46,427 bases of DNA, from positions 1-46,427 of the forward strand of contig JAYMTA010000068.1 in the NCBI GenBank assembly GCA_036897625.1, read 5' to 3'. Shown piece after piece: positions 1-13,000 of this stretch. How positions within the stretch are numbered: position 1 is the first letter of the stretch; every line of letters begins with the position of its first letter. The notes below the pieces were generated by a model, which saw only the letters and a program-made list of their open reading frames with translations, was not told where the DNA came from and searched no databases. The translations under genes were made by a program, and so were the position numbers. Origin of the DNA: Pelargonium cotyledonis. Its lineage: Eukaryota; Streptophyta; Magnoliopsida; Geraniales; Geraniaceae.

Positions 1-264
1 GGTTGGTTGGAGGTGGATGTGGAGTCCGATTCCTTGGAGGTTGTTGAAGCCATTCAGATTAGAGGGGAGCTTAGTGGTGCCTTTGGTTTGATTATTGACG
101 ATATCGTTGATCTTTTGGATTATTTTATTGATGTTAGTAGGTCGGTGAATGATGTGGCCCACGCTTTGGCGAGATCATCGATGCCGTACTTAGATGTCGA
201 TTGTTGGATTGGTCAATCGGGACTGGACTGTATTGCTGATTTGTTGATGCTTGATTTTGAATAA
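1..264 (+). mobile_element. LINE-type retroelement, C-terminal RNase H fragment (5' end outside window)
   Basis: The frame is open from base 1 (GWLEVDVESDSLEVV...) to a TAA at 262-264. It has the pattern of the plant RNase H-like domain (RVT_3) at the end of non-LTR retroelement polyproteins and their host-derived relatives. It shows an acidic VESDS motif near the start, FGLIIDDI in the middle and an R-x-x-N-D-V-A-H-A-L-A-R motif near the end. There is no in-frame ATG near the start, so this is the tail of something longer cut by the window edge. A poly(A) run begins about 20 bases after the stop, as expected for a LINE 3' end. The element family is inferred; whether the upstream part is intact cannot be seen. 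Confidence 0.7.
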
Positions 265-300
265 AATTTCTTTACAGTTTGTCAAAAAAAAAAAAAATTC
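265..300 (+). mobile_element. 3' UTR and poly(A) tail of the retroelement
   Basis: A short AT-rich trailer follows the RNase H stop and ends in a run of A at about 284-297. This is the usual retroposed end of a LINE. Confidence 0.55.
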
Positions 301-1075
301 CCAGGAGGGAATCTAAATGCTCTATAAATGATGTGAAACTAACAAATATGGTTACATATGAAGATAAATTCTAGTGAGAGTTGTCAATGCAAGTATTTGA
401 AAAACAACTTGCATGGTTTGCATTTTCGAATTATTCCAAACACGGTAGTTGTATACGTGTCTAATTAGGCTTGATATGGCAACCAACATTGAACCGACAC
501 TTCAGATTCATTCGAGTCGTATGTTTTAATTTTACACGTAAAATGCGTGGATATGTGCGAGCTTACTCGATTAGACCCCACACAATCCTTAGGGTGAATA
601 AATTATGATACTAAAGATTGGTTGACCTCATTTTCAAAGATTTGTGCAGAAATGTATGTCGAGTTTATGCCCAAAATGTCATATTAAATGTCAAACCAGA
701 AAAACAACCCAATAATTCAACCCACGACGCACATGTATCAAGTCAGAAAAAATACTTTTAAACCCATTTTAAGATGGACCTGGCGTTTGAATTGTCAGCT
801 CTAATTCTAAATGCATCAAGAGTTGATAATTCAAATATGAACCTGAATATCCAATTTCCTATCCAATATTTTTTGGCTCGGGACATTAAAATATGAAAAT
901 CATCCCCAATCCAAATCCTTGACCTAATTCCGTACGGACGCGAACCTCTTTTGCCCTTGATTATGTTTATGTTTTCTAACACAAGTCCGAAAATCTAATT
1001 CGAAACCTGAAATTGTCATTTCTAGTCATAACGTGTAAGCTATAATGATGCACTAACCAATCAAAGCAAAGCCCT
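301..1075. other. Spacer upstream of the CIP7-like gene, with hAT-like repeat remnants
   Basis: No gene is visible. Around 371-386 a sequence resembles TAGAGTTGTCAA, and at 793-803 the top strand reads tgtcagctcta, the complement of TAGAGCTGACA. This word recurs elsewhere in the window as the terminus of a small hAT-like repeat, so 371-803 may be one degraded copy. The 74-codon minus-strand frame at 758-982 lies across this repeat and has no recognisable family. Confidence 0.35.
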
Positions 1076-1087
1076 AGAATATAAAAG
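1057..1087 (+). promoter_or_regulatory. Putative CCAAT and TATA elements of the CIP7-like gene
   Basis: A CCAAT pentamer at 1057-1061 is followed by tataaaag at 1080-1087. A start site near 1110-1120 would give a leader carrying the C/T-rich stretch at about 1276-1345 and a leader intron starting at 1532 (CAG|GTACG). This is inferred from motif and position. Confidence 0.5.
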
Positions 1088-1955
1088 GACATATGGTCAT
1101 TTCAGGTCAGAAACAGTAAAACCCAAGTCCATTATCGTAAATTCAAATCAAATAAACCTCACCAGAATCGTCTTCTTCTCCAAATCACAGTTAAAGAACA
1201 GTTTTTTATTTTCTCTTCACAAAATCATAAAAATGAAATTTTTGTCAGAATCACACACAAACAAACTATAATACCACTCTCTGTTCTTCATCTTCTTCGT
1301 CTTCGACCATTACCCACAAACCCTTTCTCTCTCCACTGTACAGACACTGTCTACAGAGAGAAACTGAAAGCGAAAGCTACATTTTTTGGTTTAGAAATTA
1401 TTAAAGCAGAAACCACCTCCTCATTGTGCTAGGGTTCGCGTAGAGCTCTAGAAGACCCAAATGTTGGTGCCCATTTGACCGAACTCAAGGATCCGATAAT
1501 CGAATCCAGGATCTCGGCGACTGGAGCTCAGGTACGCTTCGATTTCGACGATCCCATTTCGGTTTTTTGAATTGTTTGGCATGCAAATTGGTTGTGTTCA
1601 CTTGGGTCTGGCTTGTTTGTGTCATTTGAGTTCGGTTTCTATGGAATCAGATCTGGGTTGAATCGCAGCTATCGCTTTCTAGTTTGGTGCTTCTGGTATT
1701 AGCTTTTGAAGTGCATTTTGGTTTTGAGTAGTTGGGGTTTTAGGATTGAGATCTGTGGTGGGTTTTTGGAAAAGCTTTTTGGGTCTGAAGGTAGTGGATT
1801 TTTAGCTACTGGGTTTGTGTTGACTGATTGTTTCTTCTTCATTGATCTCATTATCATTGAAAATGCTTATGTTTGGTTACTGTTAGTTTATATTCATTTC
1901 AGTTTTTGATTGTTGCTTTGAACTCTGCAATGCAGCTTGAAAGTTTTGGAACTCG

Positions 1956-2016
1956 ATGTTATTGTCTTGGAACTTGATTAATTAGGACTATGAAGATCCA
2001 GGTCCGGTACGTGTAG
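1956..2016 (+). promoter_or_regulatory. Two short upstream ORFs in the CIP7-like leader
   Basis: ATG at 1956 opens a 9-codon frame ending at TAG 1983-1985. ATG at 1990 opens an 8-codon frame ending at TAG 2014-2016. Both remain in the mRNA if the leader intron ends at the acceptor at 1935. Both are removed if it ends at the cgcag at 2033, only 10 bases before the start codon. Which acceptor is used cannot be told from sequence. Confidence 0.4.
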
Positions 2017-2043
2017 AGATAGTATAATCGCAGCTGAGGGGAA

Positions 2044-5000
2044 ATGAAATCCGTCACGCCTCTTGATTATGCCATTTTCCATTTATCTCCAAAACGGTCA
2101 AGGTGAGATTATTAAATTTGATAAAAACGTCTTGATTGGGTTATCTCCTTGAGCTGGCTTTTCGTTTTAATGTGTCATGTTAGAGGTTAAATATGAGCTA
2201 GACGGCCATCACAAACACGACCTATTTAATACTTCTGTTCGCGTGTCGTGTTTTTGTTGGCTTTGCCTCAAGCGAGAGGTGCCTAGCTGCATTTGATGTT
2301 GCTCTCATTCTTTTTTCCATTATATACCTTATGCCTTGTAGATTTAGATGATAGGTGTAAGGATGTGGCGAGAAATAGGATATGAGATGAAAGCAGATTA
2401 GAGATGAGAGACATATTAGAGAAAATATTAAGTGACTAACCTAGGCAATGATTAAATAGTATTAAATTACTAAGTTAACGTTAATTGTGTATACGTGTTG
2501 TGCTTGTTTCACAAGTCCAACACACTCAAACATGATGCGATTATAAATATGTTGAGCCTACACACGCTTAAATCATGTCGTGTTTGTGTCCGGCATGTGT
2601 CGTGTCCAAAATGGCAAGCTCTTTTCTATCTATATGTTAATTAAGGTAATTAGTTTTTTTCCTTTTGTTGAGCAGATGTGAGTTGCATGTTTCGAGCAAT
2701 GGAACTACGGAGAAGCTTGCTTCAGGACTAGTAAAGCCATTTGCAACACATTTAAAGGTTGCAGAAGAGCAGGTTGCGTTGTCAGTTCAGTCAATTAAGC
2801 TTGAAGCGGAGCAACGTAACAATGCTGAAGTTTGGTTCACTAAAGGAACACTTGAGAGGTTATGCTCAATGCCGATAGATACATTTTATTGTTGTCCTTT
2901 TAGGTATTTTTGGATAGTTCCACTTTCTAATTTTGATGGCATTGGTTATAGGTTTGTGCGCTTTGTTAGTACACCGGAGGTCTTGGAGCTGGTCAATACA
3001 TTTGATGCAGAGATGTCTCAGTTAGAAGCAGCCCGTAGAATTTATTCATCAGGTGCATTTTTCACTCTTTTCCCTTTTTGGTGAATAATATTTATCTCAT
3101 AAGTGTTTGTTGCCAGAAGAACTAGTTGATTATTTTTTCTTGATACTTTTTTGTAGTTAATTGTGAACCAATAAAGAAGTTTAATAATGAATTTTGTGTG
3201 TGTAATTACTAGACAAACAATTATATATACTATAAGAAACTATCATTTAATGACAATTATGCAATACTAAATGCACAAGATTATAGTGTAGAGACCCGTC
3301 AAGAGAGATAGATGGGAAAGCTAATTCAGATTCATATTATTGGGGCCCATAACAATTTAGATATATACATATTTGGCAATGTGATTTTCTATAAAATTAC
3401 GGCTTCATAAATCAACTGAAGGTATAATGTCCAATTGTCCATATTCAAAATGTTAGAAGAGATCAAAGAAATGGACCACTTCCTTTAAAATCCATCATTA
3501 ATCCTGTATCATTATGGGAATAAAGAATCTAAGCCAATCCAATGAGAATATGACTCGTTGGATCTGTGTCATTTTAATGATGGGTTTTAATCTTATTGGT
3601 GCCTCTTTCTAAGCCGAATTAATGCTCGCTTAGAATCTTATCATTATTATATTTAATCACTTGAAGATTTGGCTTTTACAGCATTCTATCAGTCATTAAT
3701 TTGGTTGTAGATAGGACACTAATGATATTGGTGATCTTTGTTATGAATGCTTTCTCCGACTATATTCTTCTTAGGGTACTAGACAACTTCCTATGCTGAC
3801 CCAGTTTTTGAATGATTTCGCTCCAGGTGGGGATGGAACGGGCACCACTGCAGCCGCTGATGCAACAAAGTAAAGCCCTTCCTCTAGCTTTTATGATAGC
3901 TGTTCTGGAATGTCATATTTCATTTAGAACTTGATTGCTTTCTTAGATTATTTGAAAGTTTTCTCACCATTTGGTGATAGTAGCCTCTCTGAAGTTGTTG
4001 AATTTATATAATTTTGGAATAGCTAGCTGTCTAATGTTTTTCAGTGGTGATGTCACACCAATGCCCATAATCTCATCTATAAGAACTGATGACCATTAAT
4101 TTGATGTAATCATGTAGAGCAATTGAAGTTGCTGTCTGATTTTCATTTTGCCATTGTTTCGTTGACACCAGGAAGGAGCTTCTTAGGGCTATAGATGTAC
4201 GGCTTGCTGCATTGAAGCAGGACTTAACTACAGCTTGTGCACGAGCATCAGCTGCTGGTTTTAACCCTGATACTGTCTCTGGACTCCAACACTTTGCCAA
4301 TCGTTTTGGTGCCCATCGCCTAAAGTAAGCACTCTGGAAACCCTATGCTCAAGTAGGCATGTTAAATATGTCTTCATTGCAGTATCCCGTGACCTGTTTT
4401 AGTATTGCCGGACAAAAGGGTCTCTTAACAAATGGAAGAGAAGAGAATGAGAAATGGGGATTCACATTTTTTTATATAAAAAATATGAATATTGCTGATA
4501 TATGTTGAATAATAGTAACTCTTTATATTTTCGGTGCAGTGAAGCCTGTACCAAATTCCTGATAGTGTGGCAGAGAAGACCAGATCTCATCACATGGAGA
4601 CCAGGTGGCGATGACAGGGCCGTTAGATCTTCCACTGGGTCCGACATGTCGATAGATGAGCCCACGTGCCCAGAAGCAGACACAGACCAGGCCCAACAAC
4701 AACCCAAATCTCTCAATGACGCAGAGAAGAAACAGAGGCAAGAAGATTCTCAAACAACTGAGTCATCGCCATCTTCTTCAATCCAGAAGAGTCAGCCCGG
4801 GAGGCGGCTCAGTGTTCAGGACCGAATCAACCTCTTTGAGAACAAGCAGAAGGAGAGCTCTGGTGGCAAACCCGTTGTTGCGAAAGCAGCTGAGCTCAGA
4901 AGGCTCTCCTCGGACATCTCTTCTGGCCCTGGTCCTGGCCCAGCTGTGCTAAGGAGATGGAGTGGTGCTAGTGACATGAGCATTGATGTGAGTGGTGAAA

Positions 5001-8000
5001 AGAAGGATTGTACAGAGAGCCCCATGTGCACACCCTCGTCTTCTGTTTCTCATTCCAAAAGTAATATATTTTCCAGTAAGTCTGAAGATGGTGATAGTAA
5101 CTTGAAAGAACAAGCTGAATCTGAAGCTCAGATTCTGGTTCGGAATGATTTAGTGAAAGAAAATGAGGTGGGACTGAAAGCACCATCAAACTGGAAGGAA
5201 CAAGCAGGCTCTGAAACTCATTTGAAAGGTGTTAGTGATAGAGTAGAGCAGGTCGAAGTGAATGATCATGGGATTTCTCTGGAGAAGCTGAAGGTTTCGT
5301 CTGGCGATGAAGAGAGGGGTGGTGGAAATAAAGATCAATCGGGGTCTAGAACAAAGTTGAAGGGATTTTTTGATCGGGAAGATGTTGGTTCGAGAAACCA
5401 GGGCTCTCAAATCAAGACCGTGACTTCTGGGGGCCGGGCAGGGGATATTGAATCAGACTATGTGCTTGTAAACAGAGCTGAAGATGTTCAACAAAAAGAT
5501 CAGAGGGCAAGTCAACCGCATGTTAGGCATTCTCAGAGTCATTTCCGGTCCCTTTCTGGACAGTTGGAAGGTGGGTTTGGACAAAAATTTAGGGAATCTC
5601 ATGACAAAGATACTGGTGGTGATCATCAGTTGGCTCCTCAACCACAGTGGAAATCCTTAACTGGGGCCGTGGAAGAAGTGAGGAACAAAGACTCGGGGTC
5701 ATCTGAGAAGCTGACAGCCAAAGTAGAAGGTTCAGGAGCTCAGAGAATGAAGTTCCAAAAACCTTTTCCCGCTGGTCCTGAACAGATTAAGAAGTCACAG
5801 GGTAGAAGGGAGGAGAACAGTTCAATTTCTGGAATTAGCAAACCTGCGTTTCTTGGGAAAAAGGTTGTAGAAATTGAAGACAGCTTTGGTACACCGGTAG
5901 ATCAGGTTCAAAGAGTAAGGCAATCTAAGGGAAATCAAGAGCTAAATGATGAGTTGAAAATAAAGGCAAATGAACTAGAAAAGCTTTTTGCAGAGCACAA
6001 GCTTCGGGTTCCCGGGGATCAGTCTGGTTCTGCAAGAAGAGGGAAGTCTGCTGACACACACACGGAACAACCTGTTAGTTCTCAGTACAGAAACCCAGCA
6101 GCACCTGAAATGTCCCCTGTACAATTGCCTGACAGAAACACAGTAGTAAAATCATCAGGGAGTTCGAGTAATATGAACTTCAACACTCCTCCGATGAAGA
6201 TAGTCGATAACCAGGACTATGGTCGCATCCCGAGGCAGAAATCCCCAGACCTTGGTTCCATGAACAGTTCTAGAGGAAAATCCTACGAGAAATATATGCA
6301 GAAAAGAAATGCAAAACTGCAGGAAGAATGGGGTTCTAATAGGGTAGAAAAGGAAGCCAAGATGAAGGCCATGCGGTATAATCTTGAGAAGAGCAGAGCC
6401 GAGTTGAAGGCCAAGTTTTCAAATGGAGAAAATTCAGTATCTAGCGCTCGTCGACGTGCAGAGAAACTCAGATCATTCAGTGCTGGGTCAAGTTGGAAGA
6501 GGGATCAGGTATTTCATGCTCTTAAACTGATAATCTATGTTGCATAGACACAGATACGAGATACTGGACACGACATGACACAAATACGTCGACACAATTA
6601 TATAACATTAGAGACACAACACGTTAAGAATACAATCATTAATAATACATTTCCTATATTAGTTGATATAATTTATATGAATTCATGCATGAAAAACCGT
6701 ATATAAAGACACCATTATTTATTTTGGAATAAAAAACAAAGAATGTAGAGAGATAACTGTTAATAATTTTGTTTATGAAAAGATAATATATTTTGTTATT
6801 AAATTGCTTTTCTTAAGTATGAGAGTGTGAGAATTATGAATGTAAGAAAATAATGAGATCTCTACGTTTGTTCACATGTTCTAACGTTCTTTTATCATGC
6901 TCATCAACATATTATTCTAGGGTGTTGTACACGTGTTTGATAAATTCATTTTTAGAAGAAAATGAGGGACACTAAGGTGCCAGACACATGTTTGTTTAAA
7001 AGTTAATAAAATATCGGGGGTCACGTAAAATAAGTGTTTGACGCGTCCGAGTGCCGGATACTTGCCAGACACTGATACTTTGAGATGATGAGAGTGTCCG
7101 TGCATTATAGAGTGATAATTGATAGCTTATGATCAGAGATGAAATTTATGGAATTTCAGAGCTATATATTAGTTTCTGATTTCTCATTCATACTAACCTT
7201 GAAAGGTTTTCCCTTCGGCCGCAGCTGAAAGATTCGATTCAAAGTGAAGAGGAGGATCTATCTGAATTTTTGGAACATAAGTCTTATGGACAAGATACAT
7301 CTTTCAATGAAACACTTTTTGGTGATAGTGGTTATAGAAGCTCCCAATCTAAGAAGACTTTGCCTACTAGAAACATATCTCCATCCATTCCTCGAACTGC
7401 AGCCAGAGCTCCAATGCCAAGGTCATCAATAAAATCCTCCAACCCTGGAACTGGGAAACGAAAGGGGCAATCAGAGAATCCTCTCGCACAATCTGTTCCT
7501 AACTTTTCTGATTTCAGGAAAGAAAACACCAAGCCCTCTTCTGGAGTCAGTAAAATGACAACCCGCTCGCAGGTGAGAAATTACACTCGCAGCAAGGGTG
7601 GCAACGAAGAGGTATCTCTTGCCAAGGAAGAGAAGACACGGCGGTATCATTCAGCGAGAAAAAGCTTGGCAAATCCTGTAGAGTTTGATAAGGAGCAAAC
7701 TGAGCCAATTCCCTATGACACGTTTTCAAAGCATGTTGATTCAAAGCCTTTTCTCAGGAAAGGCAACGGCATAGGTCCAGGTGCTGGAGCTAGTGCTGCC
7801 AAGTTAAAAGCATCCATGGCATCAGAAATGAGAGATGATGAGGAATTTGATGAACTACCATTTGATGCAGAAGATTCTGGTGATTTAGTCAAAGAGGACG
7901 AAGAGGAAGAGCTGGAATCTATGGCAGCCGAAGATTGTGAGGACTTGGATAATGGAAAGCCAAGCCAGGACTCTGACAAGTCGGGTAATTCTGGGTCTGA

Positions 8001-10051
8001 AAATGGTGACTGTACAAGATCTCTTTCTCAAGTTGACCCTGCTTCAGTTGCTGAATTGCCAGCTCCCATTCCTCCGACATTCCACCTCATTGGATCTCTG
8101 CAGGATTCTCCGGGAGAGAGCCCCATATCCTGGAATTCTCGCATGAATCATCCTTTTTCTTACCAGCACGAGACCTCAGATATTGATGCTTCTGTTGATT
8201 CTCCCATGGGGAGCCCTGCATATTGGAATTCTCATTCTCTTAATCAAACAGATTCTGATGCTGCAGCTAGAATGAGGAAGAAGTGGGGAAGTGCTCAGAA
8301 ACCCATCATTGTTTCTAATTCATCCCATAATCAGTCCCGCAAAGATATGACAAAAGGGTTTAAGCGGTTGCTGAAGTTTGGAAGGAAAAAGAGCGGGACA
8401 GATAGTTTGGTTGACTGGATCTCTGCTACCACATCTGACGGAGATGATGACACCGAAGATGGGAGAGATCCTGCGAGTCGGTCGTCAGAAGATCTGAGGA
8501 AATCTAGGATGGGATTTTCACAGGGCCATCCTTCCTATGACGGCTTCAACGAGAGCGAGTTATTCAGCGAACAGGGTAACCTATATGTTTTTCCTAAACT
8601 GCCACTAATTCAGCTTTTATTTCAACTATCATGTGGTTTATTAATTTTGTTTAGTCTTTTGTGCTTAGTTTAAATGTTAGCTTGAGCAAGCATGCTTAAT
8701 GTTTAATGTAGTGCTTAAATTCATTATCTGATGCTAACATCTTGATTCTATGATCCCCAATGTCTTTCAAAAACCTTACTTGGCATGTTTGATTGAATCT
8801 CATATATATATATATTAGTTTTTTTACTCTACTTGTCAATAGCTGGAATGGAAACTCATTTGTCAGCCGTAAGGGGTGTGAAACATTTTTTGTTCCACAT
8901 ATTTTTAGATGAAGTTATAAGATCATGATTCTAATAAACTTTCACCAGCAATAAGATCTCAGTTTTCTCACCAATCGGCTCTGTTCTGTGCTCATCACTT
9001 TTATTTCACTACTTTGGGGTGAAAGTACACTTAATGTTTTTTCAAATTTTATTTAGCTGTTTTCACCCGTTTCGTCTGTTTTTCTTAAATATTTTATATC
9101 ATCTTTATGCTTTCAATAACTAGTAAGTGTACAATACATGAATTCTCTTGTTGATATGTAGCTACCTTTTACTTGCAGTTCAAGACTTACACAGCTCAAT
9201 CCCGGCACCACCAGCCAATTTCAGATTGAGAGAAGAGCACATCTCCGGGAGCTCGTTAAAAGGTGATTGCATATTGACCTTCAACTATTACTTGTCTTTA
9301 TGATTGCTAGTGCTTTAAACAATCACAGACTCAAGTAATTGCTCTGCCCTCATGCATTTACAGTGTGGTCTCTGTCTGCTTAATCTTTCTTCATTCCTCT
9401 ATGGGAAAGACAATCTGATTGTTAATTAAGCTTCCTCTATGAACTTATTAGAATCCTCTTCGGAGGAAATGGAGAGTGATGAAAGTGGTGCTAACAAATT
9501 CCCACATTGAAAAAAGATGAGAGAAATGAATTACATGTGAAGGTTGAAACCAAACCTTACTAATAAGGTTTTGACCAAAGTCTAAATCTTTATATGTAGT
9601 CCATTATAAAATATAGAGACTTCATATGACGATAGGGTAGGTTTCGATCCCCTTGTGGTCTCCAGACTCCGGTCCACATGCAGACATATATACCTGTAGT
9701 GGCCCAAGTTAAAAAGAATAGGGTGAAACACTGAGACTGCAGCGACCTCTCAGTATGAGAAGTCCAAGCCCTTAAATGTAGTCTACTATAAAATATCGAC
9801 ATTTCAAAGACACATCGACATTTCAAAGACACATTCATTTTGTCTAAGAAATTACTTGATTGACATCTGACATTGATTTGTTAACCGATTGTTAAAACAT
9901 TTCAGAGAAAAAACATTCATTTTGTTTAAGAAATTATTTGATTGACATCTGACATTGATTTGTGAACCGTTTGTTAAATTCTACAGCTCCAAGATCGTTC
10001 TTCTCACTCTCAACGTTCCGAAGCAAGGGAAGTGACTCAAAGCCGAGATAA
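2044..10051 (+). CDS. CIP7: COP1-interacting protein 7-like protein (CIP7 family), 9 coding exons
   Basis: Coding exons are 2044-2102, 2676-2858, 2952-3052, 3827-3869, 4172-4324, 4540-6508, 7225-8575, 9179-9262 and 9987-10051. All phases match and the total is 4008 nt (1335 aa). The conserved N-terminal module (about residues 1-195) starts [20 protein letters not shown] and includes [20 protein letters not shown] and the [12 protein letters not shown] segment. The middle is Ser/Lys/Glu-rich and probably disordered, with likely coiled coils near residues 646-675 and 762-815. An acidic tract lies near 1041-1080. A conserved C-terminal block ([29 protein letters not shown]) follows, ending in [18 protein letters not shown]. 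Arabidopsis CIP7 binds COP1 and promotes light-dependent gene expression. This copy looks closer to the At1g72410/At3g14172 branch, whose role is less clear. Family assignment is firm; function is inferred. Confidence 0.9.
2190..2620. mobile_element. Degraded hAT-like MITE in CIP7-like intron 1
   Basis: Intron 1 (2103-2675) contains gagctagacggccatcacaa near 2197 and, inverted, tccaaaatggcaagctctt near 2606-2624, with several 'cgtgt' words inside. This matches the layout of the common plant repeat with GAGCT-GGCCAT-like ends and a GTCGTGTT-rich body. No clean target-site duplication is visible. Confidence 0.4.
6534..7112. mobile_element. MITE-like element in CIP7-like intron 6
   Basis: The left end ctatgttgcatagacac (from 6534) and the complement of the right end, ctataatgcacggacac (about 7097-7113), form a 17-base imperfect terminal inverted repeat. 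The interior carries repeated 'gacac' words. The left end begins 25 bases after the splice donor at 6509. The element makes up most of the 716-base intron. Confidence 0.5.
9588..9986. repeat. Nested direct repeats at the 3' end of CIP7-like intron 8
   Basis: Three layers are visible. A segment starting atgtagtccattataaaata (about 9594) recurs near 9777. A 19-base unit, atcgacatttcaaagacac, is repeated head to tail at about 9795-9832. A 65-base block at 9832-9896 recurs at 9914-9978 with only four differences. The second copy runs into the acceptor of the last exon, so this intron end has been duplicated recently. Confidence 0.75.
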
Positions 10052-13000
10052 TCACCACATAAGAAGACTCCCAAAGCACGAGCACGGGATCATATTCAAT
10101 GATTAGGGTGTAAAGGATGATATATACAAAGTTACAAACGGTTGAGGTAGGCAAGGTACAACCATTATTATATTTGATCTACGGTGAGAATCTGTACATC
10201 TTGAAATTATGAGGCCCTCCTTGTGAGTTAGTTACTTTTCATAGCTGTTGAGATATGCTGTATATTATATTGAATCAAAGTCGCCAATTTGCGTAATCCC
10301 ATTGTGATTTTGAGTTCAGGGCATTTTTTTTTACCTCTCCTTTCATTTGTCTAGACTAGAGATACGACATTTTAAGAAGAGTTATACGATCATGCGGAGT
10401 ATTTAGCTTTTGTTAAAGATGTCTCTATCATATATTGTGATTATAATAATTTTGTGACTTCTACTGTTATGAATTTGTTTTCTTTCCTTTTGTGCAAGTT
10501 ATAGATTTACTATCAAAGACTTTGGACATAGTGTGCATGCATGTAACTTGTAGTATTTAGTCTTATTTGCAAGCATTTGCTTATTTATTTTGGATAAATT
10601 ATACGAAACTATATTGGACTTTGCATGTGTTGCACACACCTACGTTAAACTGAAAAGTGGAACAACCAACTACATGCTAATAACAATGTCAACTATTTAT
10701 TGAAAGGACAACAATGACCTTATTTATATAACATGTGTCTAGAAGCAAGTGTATTTAGTTGTTCCGCTTTAAAGTTCAATATAGTTGTGTAACAGGTGCA
10801 AAGCTCTATGTTGTTTTGTGTGTAAAAAATCTTTTTATATAGGGACATTTTTCTCTTTTTAATGAAAAGCACCATTATTAATGGTGCAATATATTGAAAG
10901 TTCAATGTAGCTATGTGCAAAGTTCAGTGCAATTTTATGCATGGTATCCTTGTTTTTGGAAGAGTAGGCCTAGGATACACATGGGACAGGATCGGCACAA
11001 GAATGTTGCTTAGAAACTGGTTGTAGCAAGTTACGAGCTATGGGTCCCTTTTGATTTCTCTATCGTTTGAACATTGTTGGTCTTTTAAACAGTGTCTGTG
11101 TGTGTATATATATGTATGTATAGTTGTTTGCATTTCCTATAGTTTTGACTGGGTTTTCTGTCTAATGGATCTTTTCTTTTGTTTTCTTCCTTGCAACTCT
11201 GATGGACTTTGGTTTGTCGACTCTGCGTAGGCGAATCCTTCGTTTTATGTTTGTTAATTATGGTATTTACTATTTAGTTTAATATGCAGGCAATGAGATG
11301 TTCTCTCTCTCTCTCTCTGTATATAGATTTATATGTATATATGTATATGGCAGTTTTTGGTTGGTCTTATGCATTTGGAGGCTAGAGATGCATGTTTATT
11401 ACAATATTTGACAGTGTCATGCATAAGAATATTGTATGATATGGTGTTTGGTGAATCTTTGGTACTTGGATTTGATAGAGTTAAAATCATCATACTCTGC
11501 ATGTAGTTTCTACTTGAGATTTTTATACATTTAGAGTTGTTTACAGTTGATTCAGTGAAGATTGTGTGGTAGGTGTGGTTTCAGTTGCAAAATTGTCATT
11601 ATTATATTGAGACCCAATCTATGACAATAAATAAAAGATTGATCTATGGTTTTTCTTCATTTTCATCCTCGGATAAATCTAAGCAATTTCAACGACAGTT
11701 GTTAGTTTACATGTAACTTGCATACATCAAATACAACAAGTTTTCATGATTACATCTAACTTGTCCGACCAAGTGAATCAGTACCATGAAGTGAGTTTAT
11801 GTGAGCCTAGGGGGCGAGTTACCCGCCATTTTATGTAAGTGGGTCAATTAACGAATCTAGTGATGTCTCTTAGGATTTTAGCTAATCGGGCTGGCAGGTT
11901 ACCCGTGGGATGGATTTTGTAAATCCATACTGGACGTACAAGTTAAATTTAAACAATTTTAGGATACAATTTAAATTGATGAGTTATCGGTGCTTCTCCA
12001 AACACTCCTAAATGCTCCAATACTCTTCGGACCAATTATGTTTAACTGATTTGACCAATAATCAACCCCGCATAGTAAAAACTGATTTTGATTGATGTGT
12101 ACTAGTTAATACTAATTTTTAGCAAAAAAATATGTTGGTCTATAGATGAAGTATAAATTAATCAAATTAATCATTTGTGGTCTAAATCTTAATCACCCTC
12201 ACTAATACAAAAATAACCATTGACCCAATAATCAATTGCTTTAGTCAAAGACATGATCATCATCAACTTGGACTTTTTCCTATGAAATATTACAAAAATA
12301 CCCTTTGCACTTAGTTGCATGACAAGTGGAGTGAGCATGCCACATGATCATATATGTATATAGTTTTTATTTTATTGGTAAGTCCATAAAATAATCCATA
12401 GAAGCTTGAGAAAGGAGCTACTTATGAGTCATTTTGTGGGAAAATGGTTTCACACTACAAGACAATATAATCATTGACAACAATAGTTTAGTACCAAACA
12501 AATCGTCATATAATTTACCAAACAAGCCGGCCTTGTAAGCCCTGACTGCTGTCCATGACTGCTCTGCTTCCATTCGTCAATAACCTAACTCTCTTGTAGG
12601 ACCCGCCTTTGTCAGGTTGGCGCGATACAATACGATAAACAGGTTTGACACACAAATATCCAACACTTTATTTTTGTTAATTAACGATTATATCCATGAA
12701 TGTGTGTGCCACAACATGACTAGATAATCGTTTCAATGCCCACCACAATTACAGAATGTGCGAGCCTGTTAATTTCGTGTTATGTATCGTGTTACGACAC
12801 AAATTGTCAACTCTACGTGTATCTTTTGGTACATGTATTCTACATGTACACCACTTTCAGGAACTCATGGGTAGATTTACAGCAACTTATCACATCTCTT
12901 GTTTTCAGTTCGAACTTAAATAATAGACATTCAAATTGCGACTTGAACCTCTCAAGGCACCAAAAACTCGATCCACATTTTTATGCAGTTAGATAGAGAA

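Noticed and set aside
12736..12996. 86-codon open frame in the ABCB upstream spacer
   Set aside because: Lies across hAT-like repeat relics and shows no conserved protein pattern.
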